Below are positions 8,019 to 16,705 of a DNA stretch of 64,000 nt, piece after piece. Under the pieces are notes generated by a model. That model was given only the letters and a program-made list of their open reading frames with translations, searched no databases and was not told where the DNA came from. Source of the DNA: Bacillus salipaludis (GTDB taxonomy: Bacteria > Bacillota > Bacilli > Bacillales_B > DSM-18226); contig NZ_SMYO01000015.1 in assembly GCF_004358205.1 (NCBI RefSeq), positions 1 through 64,000 of the forward strand, in the 5' to 3' direction. Each line of letters begins with the position of its first letter. Position 1 is the first letter of the stretch. The position numbers and the translations under genes were made by a program.

Positions 8019-9452
8019 ATGAAGAAAAAATGGCCATTATGGATCGGTGGGAAGTGGCAGGAAGCAAAAACATATGAACCATTGTATAATCCCCATACCA
8101 ATGAGGAGTTAGCCGAGATCGGACAAGCCGAACCAGCTGATGCTGAGCTGGCTATAACGAATGGACATGAAGCGTTTCAAAAATTCAAATCTTATCCGGC
8201 ACATGCCCGGGCAGAAATCCTAGCAGAAGTCGCAGACATCATGGAAGAACGCAGTGAGGAATATGCGAAAATCATTGCTCTTGAGGGGGCTAAATCCATT
8301 CGAAATGCCCGCGAGGAGATTAGCCGTACTGTTCAGACTTATCAATTTGCGGCAGAAGCAGCAAAGAATAATTATGGAGATCAAATTCCGATGGATGCGG
8401 CGATTGGAGGGGAGAATCGCTTTGGCTTTACGATTCATACCCCTATTGGTGTCGTAACGGCAATTACTCCGTTTAATTTTCCTTTTAATCTAGTTGCCCA
8501 CAAAGTCGGTCCGGCAATCGCAGCAGGGAATTCGATTGTCTTAAAGCCGGCTGAACAAACACCCTTAAGCTCCTTAGTTCTTGCCGAGATTTTTCAAGAG
8601 GCTGGGCTGCCTGATGGAGTACTTAACATTGTTCCTGGTAAAGGGGAAGTGTTAAGTGAAGTTTTAACAAGTCATCCTTTTGTAAAAAAAGTAACCTTTA
8701 CAGGTAGTGTTGAGGTCGGTCATATTATTCAACAGCAGGCAGGGTTTCGTAAACTTACGCTTGAGCTTGGGTCAAATTCCCCGTTGATCATTGATGAAGG
8801 TGTTGACCTAGACAAAGTGGTCGAACGAAGTGTGATGGGGTCTTTTTCCTATAATGGTCAAGTATGTATCTCCATTCAGCGAATTTATGTCCATTCATCA
8901 TTTTATCAAGAATATTTAGATCGATTTATTCGCAGAACGAAAGAGCTTGTGATCGGTTCACCACTTGATGAAAAAACAAACATAACGGCAGTCATTTCGA
9001 AAAAATCTTTGGAACGGTTACAGAGCTGGCTGGATGAAGCAGTTATGGAAGGGGCAAAAATTGAGTGCGGCGGAACGGTGGAGGGGAATGTCATGGCACC
9101 AACCGTTTTAACGAATGTGAACCGCGATTCAAAAGTATTTCGTTCTGAGATATTTGGCCCAATCGTTTGTATTTTCCCATTTGAAACATTGGATGAAGCG
9201 ATCAATGACGCGAATGACTCCCGTTACGGATTGAATTCAGGCATCTTTACACCCAGCGTTGAAAAGGCTTTTTATGCAGCGCAGCGCTTAGAAACAGGCG
9301 GGGTCATTATCAATGATATCCCAACCTTCCGGGTTGACAACATGCCTTATGGCGGCTGGAAGGATAGCGGTGTCGGAAGAGAAGGCATCAAATATGCGAT
9401 GAAAGAAATGATGGAGCAAAAATTTATTAGTTTTAAATTGAGTGATGATTAA
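8019..9452 (+). CDS. NAD(P)-dependent aldehyde dehydrogenase
   Basis: A 477-residue class aldehyde dehydrogenase oxidising an aldehyde to its acid. Visible motifs: TPFNFPFNLVAHKVGPAIAAG, the FTGS cofactor motif near 227, general base E249 in LELGSNSP, catalytic C283 in NGQVCISIQ, and the EIFGPIVCIFPF segment. It resembles lactaldehyde or glyceraldehyde-3-phosphate-type members, with the GGWKDSGVGREG end motif. It has a GGAGG site and forms an operon with the upstream TPP enzyme, ending at the 9463 terminator. The aldehyde may be a product of the TPP enzyme or of its substrate pathway; that is inference. Confidence 0.9.
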   Translation: MKKKWPLWIGGKWQEAKTYEPLYNPHTNEELAEIGQAEPADAELAITNGHEAFQKFKSYPAHARAEILAEVADIMEERSEEYAKIIALEGAKSIRNAREEISRTVQTYQFAAEAAKNNYGDQIPMDAAIGGENRFGFTIHTPIGVVTAITPFNFPFNLVAHKVGPAIAAGNSIVLKPAEQTPLSSLVLAEIFQEAGLPDGVLNIVPGKGEVLSEVLTSHPFVKKVTFTGSVEVGHIIQQQAGFRKLTLELGSNSPLIIDEGVDLDKVVERSVMGSFSYNGQVCISIQRIYVHSSFYQEYLDRFIRRTKELVIGSPLDEKTNITAVISKKSLERLQSWLDEAVMEGAKIECGGTVEGNVMAPTVLTNVNRDSKVFRSEIFGPIVCIFPFETLDEAINDANDSRYGLNSGIFTPSVEKAFYAAQRLETGGVIINDIPTFRVDNMPYGGWKDSGVGREGIKYAMKEMMEQKFISFKLSDD

Positions 9453-9462
9453 GTAGCTAGTA

Positions 9463-9510
9463 CCTGACCCCCAGTGCGTTAATGCTTTAACTTGCTGGGG
9501 TTCATTTTTA
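9463..9510 (+). terminator. Rho-independent terminator of the ALS-ALDH operon
   Basis: TGACCCCCAG pairs with CTTGCTGGGGTTCA across an AT-rich loop and is followed by TTTTTA. It shares CCTGACCCCCAGTG with the terminator at 305-337. Confidence 0.7.
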
Positions 9511-9627
9511 TGGTGAATGGGGTAGCTCACATTGTCTTAGAGCTTTGCTGTTAAACTAATCTTTCTGAATAGTAAAATAGAAATACTTATTGAGGTACCG
9601 TGGTCTATCAAATGACAATCGTTCCTC

Positions 9628-9969
9628 TTGGCTTGTTTTCATGATGTAGAAAAAATTTTGAAAGAAGGTAAGACGGTGGGGACATGTGAATTATGCGGAA
9701 GAAGTGAGGTTGAGATTACAGTGCATCATTTACTTCCAAAGGAAATGGGAGGAACCTTTGGTGCAACAGCCAATTTCTGCATTCCTTGTCACAAGCAAGT
9801 TCATGCACTTTATACCAATGAGGAAATCGCCTCTCGGTTGTCAACTTTAAAGGATTTGCGTGAAGATCATCAATTAAGCCGCTTCGTCAAATGGATTCGA
9901 AAGCAAGCTCCAACCAAGTTAATGAAAATTAAGAAATCAAACCAAAGAAAGAGGAAGGAGCTGGGCTAA
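9628..9969 (+). CDS. HNH endonuclease-like protein, YisB type
   Basis: About 100-113 residues. A CELCGR zinc knuckle, the VHHLLPKEMGG HNH core, and CIPCHKQVH, which supplies the second Cys pair and the last His, form a compact HNH/zinc fold. The C-terminus is highly basic (KWIRKQAPTKLMKIKKSNQ), fitting nucleic acid binding. The start is uncertain: the TTG at 9628 has no clear ribosome site, while GTG at 9676 follows AAGGTAAGAC. It is monocistronic. Small stand-alone HNH proteins of this kind occur in Bacillus without known function; nuclease activity is inferred from the motif. Confidence 0.75.
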   Translation: MACFHDVEKILKEGKTVGTCELCGRSEVEITVHHLLPKEMGGTFGATANFCIPCHKQVHALYTNEEIASRLSTLKDLREDHQLSRFVKWIRKQAPTKLMKIKKSNQRKRKELG

Positions 9970-10111
9970 TTTTTTTAAGCCGTTTTCGCCCTAGGGAATC
10001 CGATTCGGACACGATTGCTCATGGCTACATTTAAGCTGTCCGAAAAGCCTTTAAATGGAACACTTTTTATACCAAGAACAACAAAGTATACGAAAAGAAA
10101 CTTATTAAAAG

Positions 10112-10135
10112 AAAAAAGCACCTAAAATACGGTGC
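10112..10135 (-). terminator. Rho-independent terminator
   Basis: On the minus strand a GCACC / GGTGC stem is followed by TTTTTTC. It lies just after the stop of the PPOX-family gene. Confidence 0.65.
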
Positions 10136-10156
10136 AAATGTTTGCATTTGAGTTTC

Positions 10157-10585
10157 TCAATTCTCTAAATTGAGTTCTTGTGGTGGTTCACCATTTAGGT
10201 TTAAAATGCGGACGGTTTCAGGTTTTATTTCAAGAAAAACGTAGTTTGGATCTTCAGGGCCCTCAAACCATTGTTCAAATGACTTGTTCCAGTATTGTTG
10301 TTTCACTTTTGGCGAATCATTAAGAATGGATGTTCCGGAAATTTCAACATAGGAATCGTTTTGGCCTTGTTTTTCGTATCCTAACAAAACTGATACGGAA
10401 GGATTTTTCTCTATTTCTTCAATTTTCTCCGTATCCCTTTTCGTTGGTGTATATAAGGTTAAATTATCATTATAAAATGTCATGTACCGGGAATGGGGCT
10501 TATTATTTTCAACAGAAGAAAGGACCCCAGTTCTGTGTTCAGTAATAACTTTTAGCACCTTCTCTTTCATTGATGAATCTCTCAT
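10157..10585 (-). CDS. PPOX-class flavin-binding general stress protein, YdaG-like
   Basis: A 142-residue split-barrel protein of the pyridoxamine 5'-phosphate oxidase-like superfamily. Characteristic pieces are RTGVLSSVENNKPHSRYMTF, LYTPTKRDTEKIEEIEKNPS, VSVLLGYE and YVEISGTSIL. It resembles B. subtilis YdaG (general stress protein 26 family). Such proteins bind FMN, F420 or heme, and their substrates are mostly unknown. AAAGGGAG is correctly spaced before the ATG. The gene has its own terminator and is transcribed alone. A stress role is inferred from the family. Confidence 0.82.
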   Translation of the reverse strand: MRDSSMKEKVLKVITEHRTGVLSSVENNKPHSRYMTFYNDNLTLYTPTKRDTEKIEEIEKNPSVSVLLGYEKQGQNDSYVEISGTSILNDSPKVKQQYWNKSFEQWFEGPEDPNYVFLEIKPETVRILNLNGEPPQELNLEN

Positions 10586-10699
10586 TGAATCTACTCCCTT
10601 TAATATATTAACATTAATTTTCCTCTTAATAATTTTAAATAAACTGTAAAATTAACCCATATCAAAATGAAAATATTATAAGGAAAAGGAGCAATACAA

Positions 10700-10762
10700 G
10701 TGGAAGTAACTGACGTAATTAAAACACTAAATCAATTTTTAAAAGGACAATATATGGGTATC
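10700..10762 (+). pseudogene. N-terminal remnant of a DUF2383-like protein
   Basis: Behind AAAAGGAGC a GTG opens MEVTDVIKTLNQFLKGQYMG, which looks like the beginning of a small ferritin-like or DUF2383-type Bacillus protein. After about 20 residues the frame runs into the antisense strand of the DUF3231 gene and loses resemblance. The downstream part was probably lost when the two segments were joined. The family assignment is tentative. Confidence 0.45.
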
Positions 10763-10768
10763 TGTATC

Positions 10769-11818
10769 TTAAGCCCTGTCATACGCTTCTGGTGGTGCTT
10801 CCAACCAACCCTTACTAATCATGATATTCATACCATCATCGACAAAGGCGCCAATGTTGATAAGAGTTCTTATATACAACATATCGATATCTCTTCTTGC
10901 AGTTACCGCCAGTGAGTTTCCAAATGACCTTATTTTCATTGCAAACATATCCACTTTATGAAACAACATTATTTTATCGGAAAAAGGAGGATAGGTAGAT
11001 GGTGTAACACAATGGTCTAGGTAAGCTGGTGATTGTATGTGTTCAAGATGAAGTTTTTCCTTATATTGTTTTACCGCTTTATCAGTCATGTCTAAACCTC
11101 TTTTAAACAAAGCTCTTATCTTTTCATCTTGAACGATTTGATGAAAGCCAAATAATAATGCCATACTTGTGGTGTTATTCTCAATGTTGTCCCAAAGATG
11201 AATAATCTCTAATGCCTGTAATGGTCGGACATTTCCAAAATATCCATTTAAGTAGCTTTGTTTATTGATTTTATCAATTCCGTCTGGTATTGGAATGATA
11301 GGAGGGGCTGCAATGAATTTTTTTTCCATTAAAATACTATTGATTTGCCCTAAAAGGACGCTTGTACATTCATTACAATAAATAAAAAACTCCCTTACAT
11401 CCTCTCTCATTACCAATGGAACTGCTACAGCGTATAGGCTCATACCTGCCTTCGCAGCATATTTTAAATAGTGAACATAAAATTCATCTTCATATAAACG
11501 AGGGGCTCCAAGATTGACATCATCTTTAGTAAATCCAATTGGGATGGGGAAATTTTCCTTCTTAAAAAATCCTTCTGACCTTTGTATGAAATCCCTCGAT
11601 AAAGCTAAACCATTTTCCAAAAGCAGCCTAATATCTTCATCCTCGCAATGATGAAGATAATAACTTAAAATTTGAATGGACATGCTGTTTCCCATATAGG
11701 TAGCCCAAAGTTTACCAATTTCAAAAGTTGATAACGGTTGGGTCTCATCTAATATTTTTGGATTTATATTTAGCGGTTTCATCACATTCATTGGATTTAA
11801 ATCTTTATCCGTGGTCAT
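10769..11818 (-). CDS. DUF3231 family protein
   Basis: A 349-residue protein made of two similar halves, each a four-helix, ferritin-like unit. LSTFEIGKLWATYMGNSMSI begins the first half and LQALEIIHLWDNIENNTTSM the second. The pattern and length are those of DUF3231, a family frequent in spore-forming Bacillaceae with no settled function. GGAGAATAGTT before the ATG at 11818 makes that start better than the in-frame ATG at 11881. The 3' end abuts the remnant at 10700-10762 on the other strand, so its terminator is not obvious. Confidence 0.85.
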   Translation of the reverse strand: MTTDKDLNPMNVMKPLNINPKILDETQPLSTFEIGKLWATYMGNSMSIQILSYYLHHCEDEDIRLLLENGLALSRDFIQRSEGFFKKENFPIPIGFTKDDVNLGAPRLYEDEFYVHYLKYAAKAGMSLYAVAVPLVMREDVREFFIYCNECTSVLLGQINSILMEKKFIAAPPIIPIPDGIDKINKQSYLNGYFGNVRPLQALEIIHLWDNIENNTTSMALLFGFHQIVQDEKIRALFKRGLDMTDKAVKQYKEKLHLEHIQSPAYLDHCVTPSTYPPFSDKIMLFHKVDMFAMKIRSFGNSLAVTARRDIDMLYIRTLINIGAFVDDGMNIMISKGWLEAPPEAYDRA

Positions 11819-12000
11819 AACTATTCTCCTTTTTCCCGCATTTCTGTTTATGATTTCCATTGGAAAAAATTTAATTCCCACAAATCTGACCTTTTCCTTT
11901 AATTAACATTGTTAATGTTTGCTAGTGGGAACGGAACCCCTATAGGCTTTTTGGTTTAAAAACTTTTTTTCTGCGCTATATAAGAAAAATTCCTCCATCC

Positions 12001-12037
12001 ACAAAAAACAAAGCCCCCTCATAACAGAGAAGGGCTT
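12001..12037 (-). terminator. Rho-independent terminator
   Basis: On the minus strand AAGCCC and GGGCTT close a 15-base loop, followed by TGTTTTTTGT. It sits directly after the 47-residue minus-strand ORF at 12051-12194 and supports that gene. Confidence 0.65.
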
Positions 12038-12050
12038 CCACCTTTCATTT

Positions 12051-12194
12051 TTATGGCTTTATAACTAATTCAGAAAAGTGAACTAGCTTTATATTTAACG
12101 GAGAACCTTCATCCACTATTTCACAATAACCGGATGCATATTGATGAAGAATTGTATATTCCTTACCTTCAAAGATTACTAAGATTTTCCCCAT
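12051..12194 (-). CDS. Small hypothetical protein
   Basis: A 47-residue ORF: MGKILVIFEGKEYTILHQYA, then a middle ending IVDEGSPL, and the tail KLVHFSELVIKP. GGGATG lies eight bases upstream of the ATG, and a terminator follows. The composition suggests a small beta-rich soluble protein. No family is recognised. Confidence 0.6.
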   Translation of the reverse strand: MGKILVIFEGKEYTILHQYASGYCEIVDEGSPLNIKLVHFSELVIKP

Positions 12195-12292
12195 TAAATC
12201 ACATCCCACTATTTTTACACTAATAATACTTGAATGACCTTTAAAAGTCTGTGTCCGTGTAATGACAATTAAGTAATTAAAAATGGAAAGGA

Positions 12293-12421
12293 TTAACCCT
12301 TCCCAGTTGAATGTTTGATCTCCACTAATAAACGGACAATGATTAAGCTGAAAATCGTCGACAGAAAGGCTGTCCCAAGTCCGATTTTAATGATTGTGTT
12401 ATCTTTATTTTTTTGGAACAT
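12293..12421 (-). CDS. Small single-pass membrane protein
   Basis: A 42-residue ORF behind AAAGGAGCGAGCG. It has a polar, positively charged N-terminus (MFQKNKDNTIIKIG), one hydrophobic helix (LGTAFLSTIFSLIIVRLLV) and a short basic tail. The 47-residue ORF lies 98 bases downstream and ends at the shared terminator, so the two may be cotranscribed. Function unknown. Confidence 0.6.
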   Translation of the reverse strand: MFQKNKDNTIIKIGLGTAFLSTIFSLIIVRLLVEIKHSTGKG

Positions 12422-12637
12422 TTCGCTCGCTCCTTTGGTAAACACTTTTTTGTTATTAGTTCACCCTAAAACATCCAATAATTTTATATAAATTCATGGG
12501 AATGAAAGTACTATCGAAAAAAGTAATCATTTCTAGTTTCTCTAGTGTAAATTTCTAGTGAATAGACTTATACCGTTACAAGTTATAGGAAATTCACATA
12601 TCGATAGATAAACGGAAATAGAAAGGGATGATCGCTT

Positions 12638-13807
12638 TTGAAGATATTATTTCTAGAAAGTCACCCAATGTGGATTTATGGTTTACCGAATGGTTTTAAA
12701 GAAGAAGGGCATACGGTGATGATTTCTGGACCAATAAGTAAGGAAAATATTTTGGAAATACTAGATTGGTTTAAGCCTGATTTAATCATATCTCTTGGAT
12801 GGACACCTGAACATTCGAAAGAAAAATGGCCCTGGATTCGAGAGGCTATTAAAAAAACAACGATTCCGTTCGTTTATTGGGCTACAGAAGACCCTTTACA
12901 CACTGAAAATTTTACACTACCTCTTATTAATGCAATTCGACCAGATTTTGTTTTTACCGTTACCCCTTCATTATGTGAATTATACGAGAAGCTAGGTTTT
13001 AAAGCTGCTCATTTAGATTTCGGGTACCATCAGAGTGTACATTATCAGGTACAACCAATGAATAACTATCGTTGTGACATAGCGGTAGTAGCGAATGCTT
13101 ATCCTGAATATCTTGAAGAAAATCCAGATGAATACCGTTCGAGATCCTTAAAAAGATTAATAAGGCCACTGATCCAGAATGGAATACGTGTTGATTTTTG
13201 GGGAAAGGATTGGGAAAGAATGGGTAAGTTTTTCGGGAAAGAAATTCCAATTAATTGGATTCATGGCTATATAGACTACAGGGACGCCTATAAAGTCTAT
13301 AGTTCTGCCAAAATCGTGATTGGATTGCAAAACTCTCGAACACAACTTACTCAGCGCACATACGAAATTCTTGGTTCTGGTGGGGTTTTATTTACATCGG
13401 ATACATCGGCCGTTCGAGATCAATTTAAACCAGGTAAAGATTTAATTATTACATCCTCCTCTGAGGAAACAGTAGAGAAGATTCAATATTATTTAAAAAA
13501 TGATTTAGAAAGGCAGCAAATTCGTGAAAATGGTAAAATAGCTGTCAAAAAACATTCCTATCGAAATAGAGCAAAGGAAATGCTAGAAGTATTAGAAAAT
13601 AGAGGTGTTCTAAGAGAAATCGGAGATATTATCCATTTTTCGGAATTTCTCAAAGAAATCTATGAAATGCATACCGTTTCTCCAGGTGATAATCTTTCAA
13701 GAATTGCCAATATATATAATGTCCCGATTCAACAATTGATAGAACTAAATAATCTAAGCTCAAATAATTTGTATGCAGGTCAAATCCTTAGAATAAAGAA
13801 AAAGTAG
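12638..13807 (+). CDS. CgeB/YkvP-like glycosyltransferase with C-terminal LysM
   Basis: A 389-residue protein. Residues 1-110 form a DUF3880-like N-domain ([20 protein letters not shown]), and residues 200-305 a GT4-type glycosyltransferase C-domain ([37 protein letters not shown]). Residues 343-389 are one LysM repeat ([20 protein letters not shown]). CgeB-type proteins are spore surface maturation enzymes, and B. subtilis YkvP is the closest match I recall. LysM would anchor it to peptidoglycan or cortex. No signal peptide is visible, as for proteins made in the mother cell. The sporulation role is inference; the domains are clear. Confidence 0.8.
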   Translation: MKILFLESHPMWIYGLPNGFKEEGHTVMISGPISKENILEILDWFKPDLIISLGWTPEHSKEKWPWIREAIKKTTIPFVYWATEDPLHTENFTLPLINAIRPDFVFTVTPSLCELYEKLGFKAAHLDFGYHQSVHYQVQPMNNYRCDIAVVANAYPEYLEENPDEYRSRSLKRLIRPLIQNGIRVDFWGKDWERMGKFFGKEIPINWIHGYIDYRDAYKVYSSAKIVIGLQNSRTQLTQRTYEILGSGGVLFTSDTSAVRDQFKPGKDLIITSSSEETVEKIQYYLKNDLERQQIRENGKIAVKKHSYRNRAKEMLEVLENRGVLREIGDIIHFSEFLKEIYEMHTVSPGDNLSRIANIYNVPIQQLIELNNLSSNNLYAGQILRIKKK

Positions 13808-13808
13808 T

Positions 13809-13837
13809 GCCGGGGGGACGGTTCTCTCGGCTTTTTT
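13809..13837 (+). terminator. Rho-independent terminator
   Basis: GCCGGGGG pairs with CTCTCGGC (two G-U wobbles) over a six-base loop, followed by TTTTTT. It starts just after the stop of the glycosyltransferase-LysM gene. Confidence 0.75.
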
Positions 13838-13880
13838 GGTGCCAGACTCAGAAAATGAATAAAGATATACTCATAGATTT

Positions 13881-14078
13881 TTATTTGCGCAAATATGCAT
13901 GTGTATCCGTAAATGTATGGATTTCCAGGTTGTCATTCAGTCTAACAAAGTGTGAAACAAACAAGGCAAAAGCAATCGTTAGAAATACCGGGATTACTAC
14001 AAGCAATTCAGGATTCTTTCTTTTTCTTTTCATTTTTTTATACTTTTTTAAGCTAACAACCTTACTTTTCTTGTTCAA
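13881..14078 (-). CDS. Small membrane protein with a highly basic N-terminus
   Basis: A TTG start at 14078 with GGAGG nine bases upstream gives a 65-residue protein. The first 27 residues are very basic (KKYKKMKRKRK), one hydrophobic segment follows (ELLVVIPVFLTIAFALFVSHF), and the tail is polar (DNLEIHTFTDTHAYLRK). The alternative ATG inside the basic region lacks a ribosome site. No family is recognised. The opposite-strand ORF over the same bases has no start signal. Confidence 0.5.
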   Translation of the reverse strand: MNKKSKVVSLKKYKKMKRKRKNPELLVVIPVFLTIAFALFVSHFVRLNDNLEIHTFTDTHAYLRK

Positions 14079-14270
14079 GATCAGTTGCCTCCGTTTTTTT
14101 ATACATATCCACTTATAAATATAATATAACAATATCTGAATTTTGTAAAAATTATATTTAATCACTACTCTCTTTTTTGTGGTCCAAGCCCCTTTATTTA
14201 AACTACCTGTGATTCCTCACGTACAATTACTGTTGCAGAATGGGTAAAAAAGGCAAATGAATAAAAGCTG

Positions 14271-14308
14271 AAAGAGCTAATCGACAAATTTTTGATTAGC
14301 TCTTTTAT
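14271..14308 (+). terminator. Rho-independent terminator (bidirectional)
   Basis: AAAGAGCTAATC pairs with GATTAGCTCTTTT across an AT loop. It could serve either strand. Confidence 0.7.
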
Positions 14309-14394
14309 ATTATGGATAATATATTTTATTTACAATTTGGGAAACTTATCTTTGGAGGATAGATTAAAAGCTACTGGCTAAAGGAGCAAATATT

Positions 14395-14888
14395 ATGTTT
14401 AAAAATAAAAAAATGGCATTCGCTATAGGGATGCTAATCATTCCATGGCTATCTGTACCCTTTCTTGGGAAAAAATCATTTTTCAGGTTTTTACCTGTAG
14501 CAAGTTTTACTAATTTATTCATAAGTATGTTCAGTGTCATTGCTAATAAGAGAAAATGGTGGATTAATAAAAACCCTCTATCTCCCGGTTTGGTCGATTT
14601 ACATATATATTAGGTCCTTTTTTTGTAGCCACATTATGGATATTTAAACTGACCTATGGCAATTTTTTAAAATATTTTATTACAAATGCAGTATTGGATG
14701 TTATTTGTGCTTATCCTTTTGCTGAAATATGGGAAAGAGTAGGAGTATTTAAATTAAAAAAATTAAGTCATACGATGTGGTATTTGTTTTGTATTTCTTT
14801 AGCTGTTATTATTTATGGGTTTCAAAAATTAGTGGAAAAATCGATAAGGGAAGTGAACGGTCCCAAAGCTAAAGAAAAAAACAACTAA
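14395..14888 (+). pseudogene. Hypothetical membrane protein, split by a frameshift
   Basis: AAAGGAGC before the ATG gives MFKNKKMAFAIGMLIIPWLS, two hydrophobic segments and NKNPLSPGLVD, then the frame is lost near 14598 at GATTTACAT. The next frame continues sensibly (ILGPFFVATLWIFKL, LDVICAYPFAEIWERVGVFK) to a membrane helix and a basic end at 14888. Adding one T restores a four-helix membrane protein of about 164 residues. This could be a natural mutation or a homopolymer error. I do not recognise the family with certainty. Confidence 0.75.
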
Positions 14889-14893
14889 ATTGG

Positions 14894-14917
14894 AGGCAAT
14901 ACTTTGGAGCATTGCCT
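14894..14917 (+). terminator. Hairpin terminator after the membrane protein
   Basis: AGGCAAT, a ten-base loop, ATTGCCT, then TTC. It lies directly after the stop of the frameshifted gene. Confidence 0.55.
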
Positions 14918-14996
14918 TTCTGGGCTTGGGCAATTTTTACATTCGTAATATATTAATAAAAATTGGTTGAAAACTTTTCAGATTCAAACAAAGTAA

Positions 14997-15034
14997 ATGA
15001 CTATCAATTTTATATACAATTTGATAGTCATTTT
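14997..15034. terminator. Hairpin terminator between convergent genes
   Basis: ATGACTATCAA and TTGATAGTCAT form an 11-bp stem followed by TTTT on the plus strand. It separates the plus-strand membrane protein from the minus-strand MocR gene. Confidence 0.6.
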
Positions 15035-15122
15035 CCATTACATGTTTTCATGTTTGCAAAAGCAAGCGAAACTATTTTTCCAAAACATTAGAAAGGGAAA
15101 TACAAGCATTAGGACCTGTGTT

Positions 15123-16574
15123 CTATTTCGCTAACCTTCTAACAATTGCCGATAAACGGAGTAAACCATTTTCTATCTGTGAAAGTGAGGCAAATGAATA
15201 AGAAATCCGCAAATATTGTTCAGATTGGTGATCATACACATTCCCTGGATTCAGTAAGATTCCTTCTGAAAGTGCCATTTCAAATAATTTTCGAATCGAA
15301 ATCGATGGGATTAAACGGACCCATACATAAAATCCGCCTTTTGGTTTTTCCCATACTGCAAGATCAGAAAAATATTTATTCAAAGTAGTTAACGTAAAAT
15401 CTCTTCGTATTTTCAATTCTTTTCTTACATCATTAAGTTGTTGAGTATAAAGTCCACTCGAAAACCACTCCGTGGCTGCCCACTGAGATAATGAACTAGA
15501 ACCATAATCCGTTTGCATTTTAATATCTGCTAAATGCTCGACAACGGGTTCTGGGCCAACAATCCAACCAATTCGGAGACCGGGACTTAACGATTTCGAT
15601 AAACTTCCCAAATAAAGGACAAGACCATTTTTGTCAAACGCTTTAATTGGCATTGGAGGTTTTTCATCCAGCCATAATTCTCTGTAAACATCATCTTCGA
15701 TTAAGGGTAACCGCTCTTGTTGACAGATCTCTAACAATTGATGGCGTCTTTCCTCAGTCATTAGGGTTCCGGTCGGGTTATGAAAAGAAGGAATAGTATA
15801 TAGTAGTGCCGCTTTATGTTGTTTTTTATATTGAGATATGTGTTTGGTTTCAATTCCTTCCCGATCCATTGGGGTTCCAATTAACTGCATTCCCGCTGAC
15901 TGAAAGACATTTAATGAATGAAGATAGGAAGGCTTTTCAGTTAACACGGTAGAACCCCTATGCAGTAAACCAACACTAATAAGCTGTAAAGCTTGTAAAG
16001 CACCTGATACGATTAAAATTGAAGAAGGAGAAGCTGGAATCCCCATTGTTTTTAAATAGCTGGCCAATTGTTCCCTTAATGGCTGCAACCCCTTAGGTTC
16101 TTCATAACCATAAGAAATTTCTTTTGTAGACAATTGATTAAAAACTTTTTTCATCAGAGTGTTGGGAATTAGGGATGGCGATAATTCCCCGGTTCCCAAG
16201 CGGATGATATTAGGATAGAATTCAGCTTGATTGATTTCCTTAATCGTTGGCAGGTTTGGCTGATGAATACCCACATTAACGTATGAGTTCCAGTCTGGGG
16301 GAGGGGTGGTGGCTAAAAGATTCCATGTATTATTTACCACTCTGGTTCCACTCCCGCTTTTCCCTTCAATAAGTCCTTCCGCGATTAATTCATCATAAGC
16401 CGCTACCACTGTACTTCGATTGACTCCCAAAGAATTCGCTAAGGTACGTTGGGGAGGTAGTTTAAATCCGATCGTCCACTCGCCATTTGATATTTTTTCT
16501 TTCATAAAATCTGTAATTTGTCTATGTAATGGGACAGATGAAGATTTATTTGGTTTCCAGTCGATTGTAAACAT
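15123..16574 (-). CDS. MocR-family PLP-dependent transcriptional regulator
   Basis: A 483-residue fusion. A GntR winged helix spans residues 10-80 (LPPQRTLANSLGVNRSTVVA, YDELIAEGLIEGKSGSGTRV). A fold-type I aminotransferase domain spans about 115-480, with the PLP-lysine region LYLGSLSKSLSPGLRIGW and the YTIPSFHNPTGTLM signature. MocR proteins sense PLP adducts of amino acids or amines. AAAGGAG is well placed before the ATG. It is divergent from a LysE exporter with a perfect 16-bp palindrome between them, so exporter control is likely. A paralogue lies at 61982-63394 and shares the SPPDWN-type linker and the IVSGALQAL segment. Confidence 0.9.
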   Translation of the reverse strand: MFTIDWKPNKSSSVPLHRQITDFMKEKISNGEWTIGFKLPPQRTLANSLGVNRSTVVAAYDELIAEGLIEGKSGSGTRVVNNTWNLLATTPPPDWNSYVNVGIHQPNLPTIKEINQAEFYPNIIRLGTGELSPSLIPNTLMKKVFNQLSTKEISYGYEEPKGLQPLREQLASYLKTMGIPASPSSILIVSGALQALQLISVGLLHRGSTVLTEKPSYLHSLNVFQSAGMQLIGTPMDREGIETKHISQYKKQHKAALLYTIPSFHNPTGTLMTEERRHQLLEICQQERLPLIEDDVYRELWLDEKPPMPIKAFDKNGLVLYLGSLSKSLSPGLRIGWIVGPEPVVEHLADIKMQTDYGSSSLSQWAATEWFSSGLYTQQLNDVRKELKIRRDFTLTTLNKYFSDLAVWEKPKGGFYVWVRLIPSISIRKLFEMALSEGILLNPGNVYDHQSEQYLRISYSFASLSQIENGLLRLSAIVRRLAK

Positions 16575-16626
16575 AGGTTTAGGACTCCTTTCTATATATG
16601 ATTATATAACTTGGTTGGGTTAGATG

Positions 16627-16642
16627 CCATCCAATTGGATGG
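16627..16642. promoter_or_regulatory. Candidate MocR operator palindrome
   Basis: CCATCCAATTGGATGG is a perfect 16-bp palindrome in the 131-base gap between the divergent MocR and LysE genes. Its position and symmetry suggest an operator, probably for the adjacent MocR protein. This is inference. Confidence 0.5.
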
Positions 16643-16705
16643 AGACATGGACACCATTTCTAACTAAAATAGGTTTAGGTTATAGAAAGAAAGGAAGAAG
16701 ATTTG

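Noticed and set aside
12540..12637. Sporulation sigma-E or sigma-K promoter before the LysM glycosyltransferase
   Set aside because: CATATCGATA resembles a -10 of these factors, but the spacing and the -35 do not fit well enough to report a site.
13807..14118. 103-residue plus-strand ORF
   Set aside because: It starts at the stop codon of the glycosyltransferase, crosses a terminator and has no ribosome site; the minus-strand ORF there is better supported.
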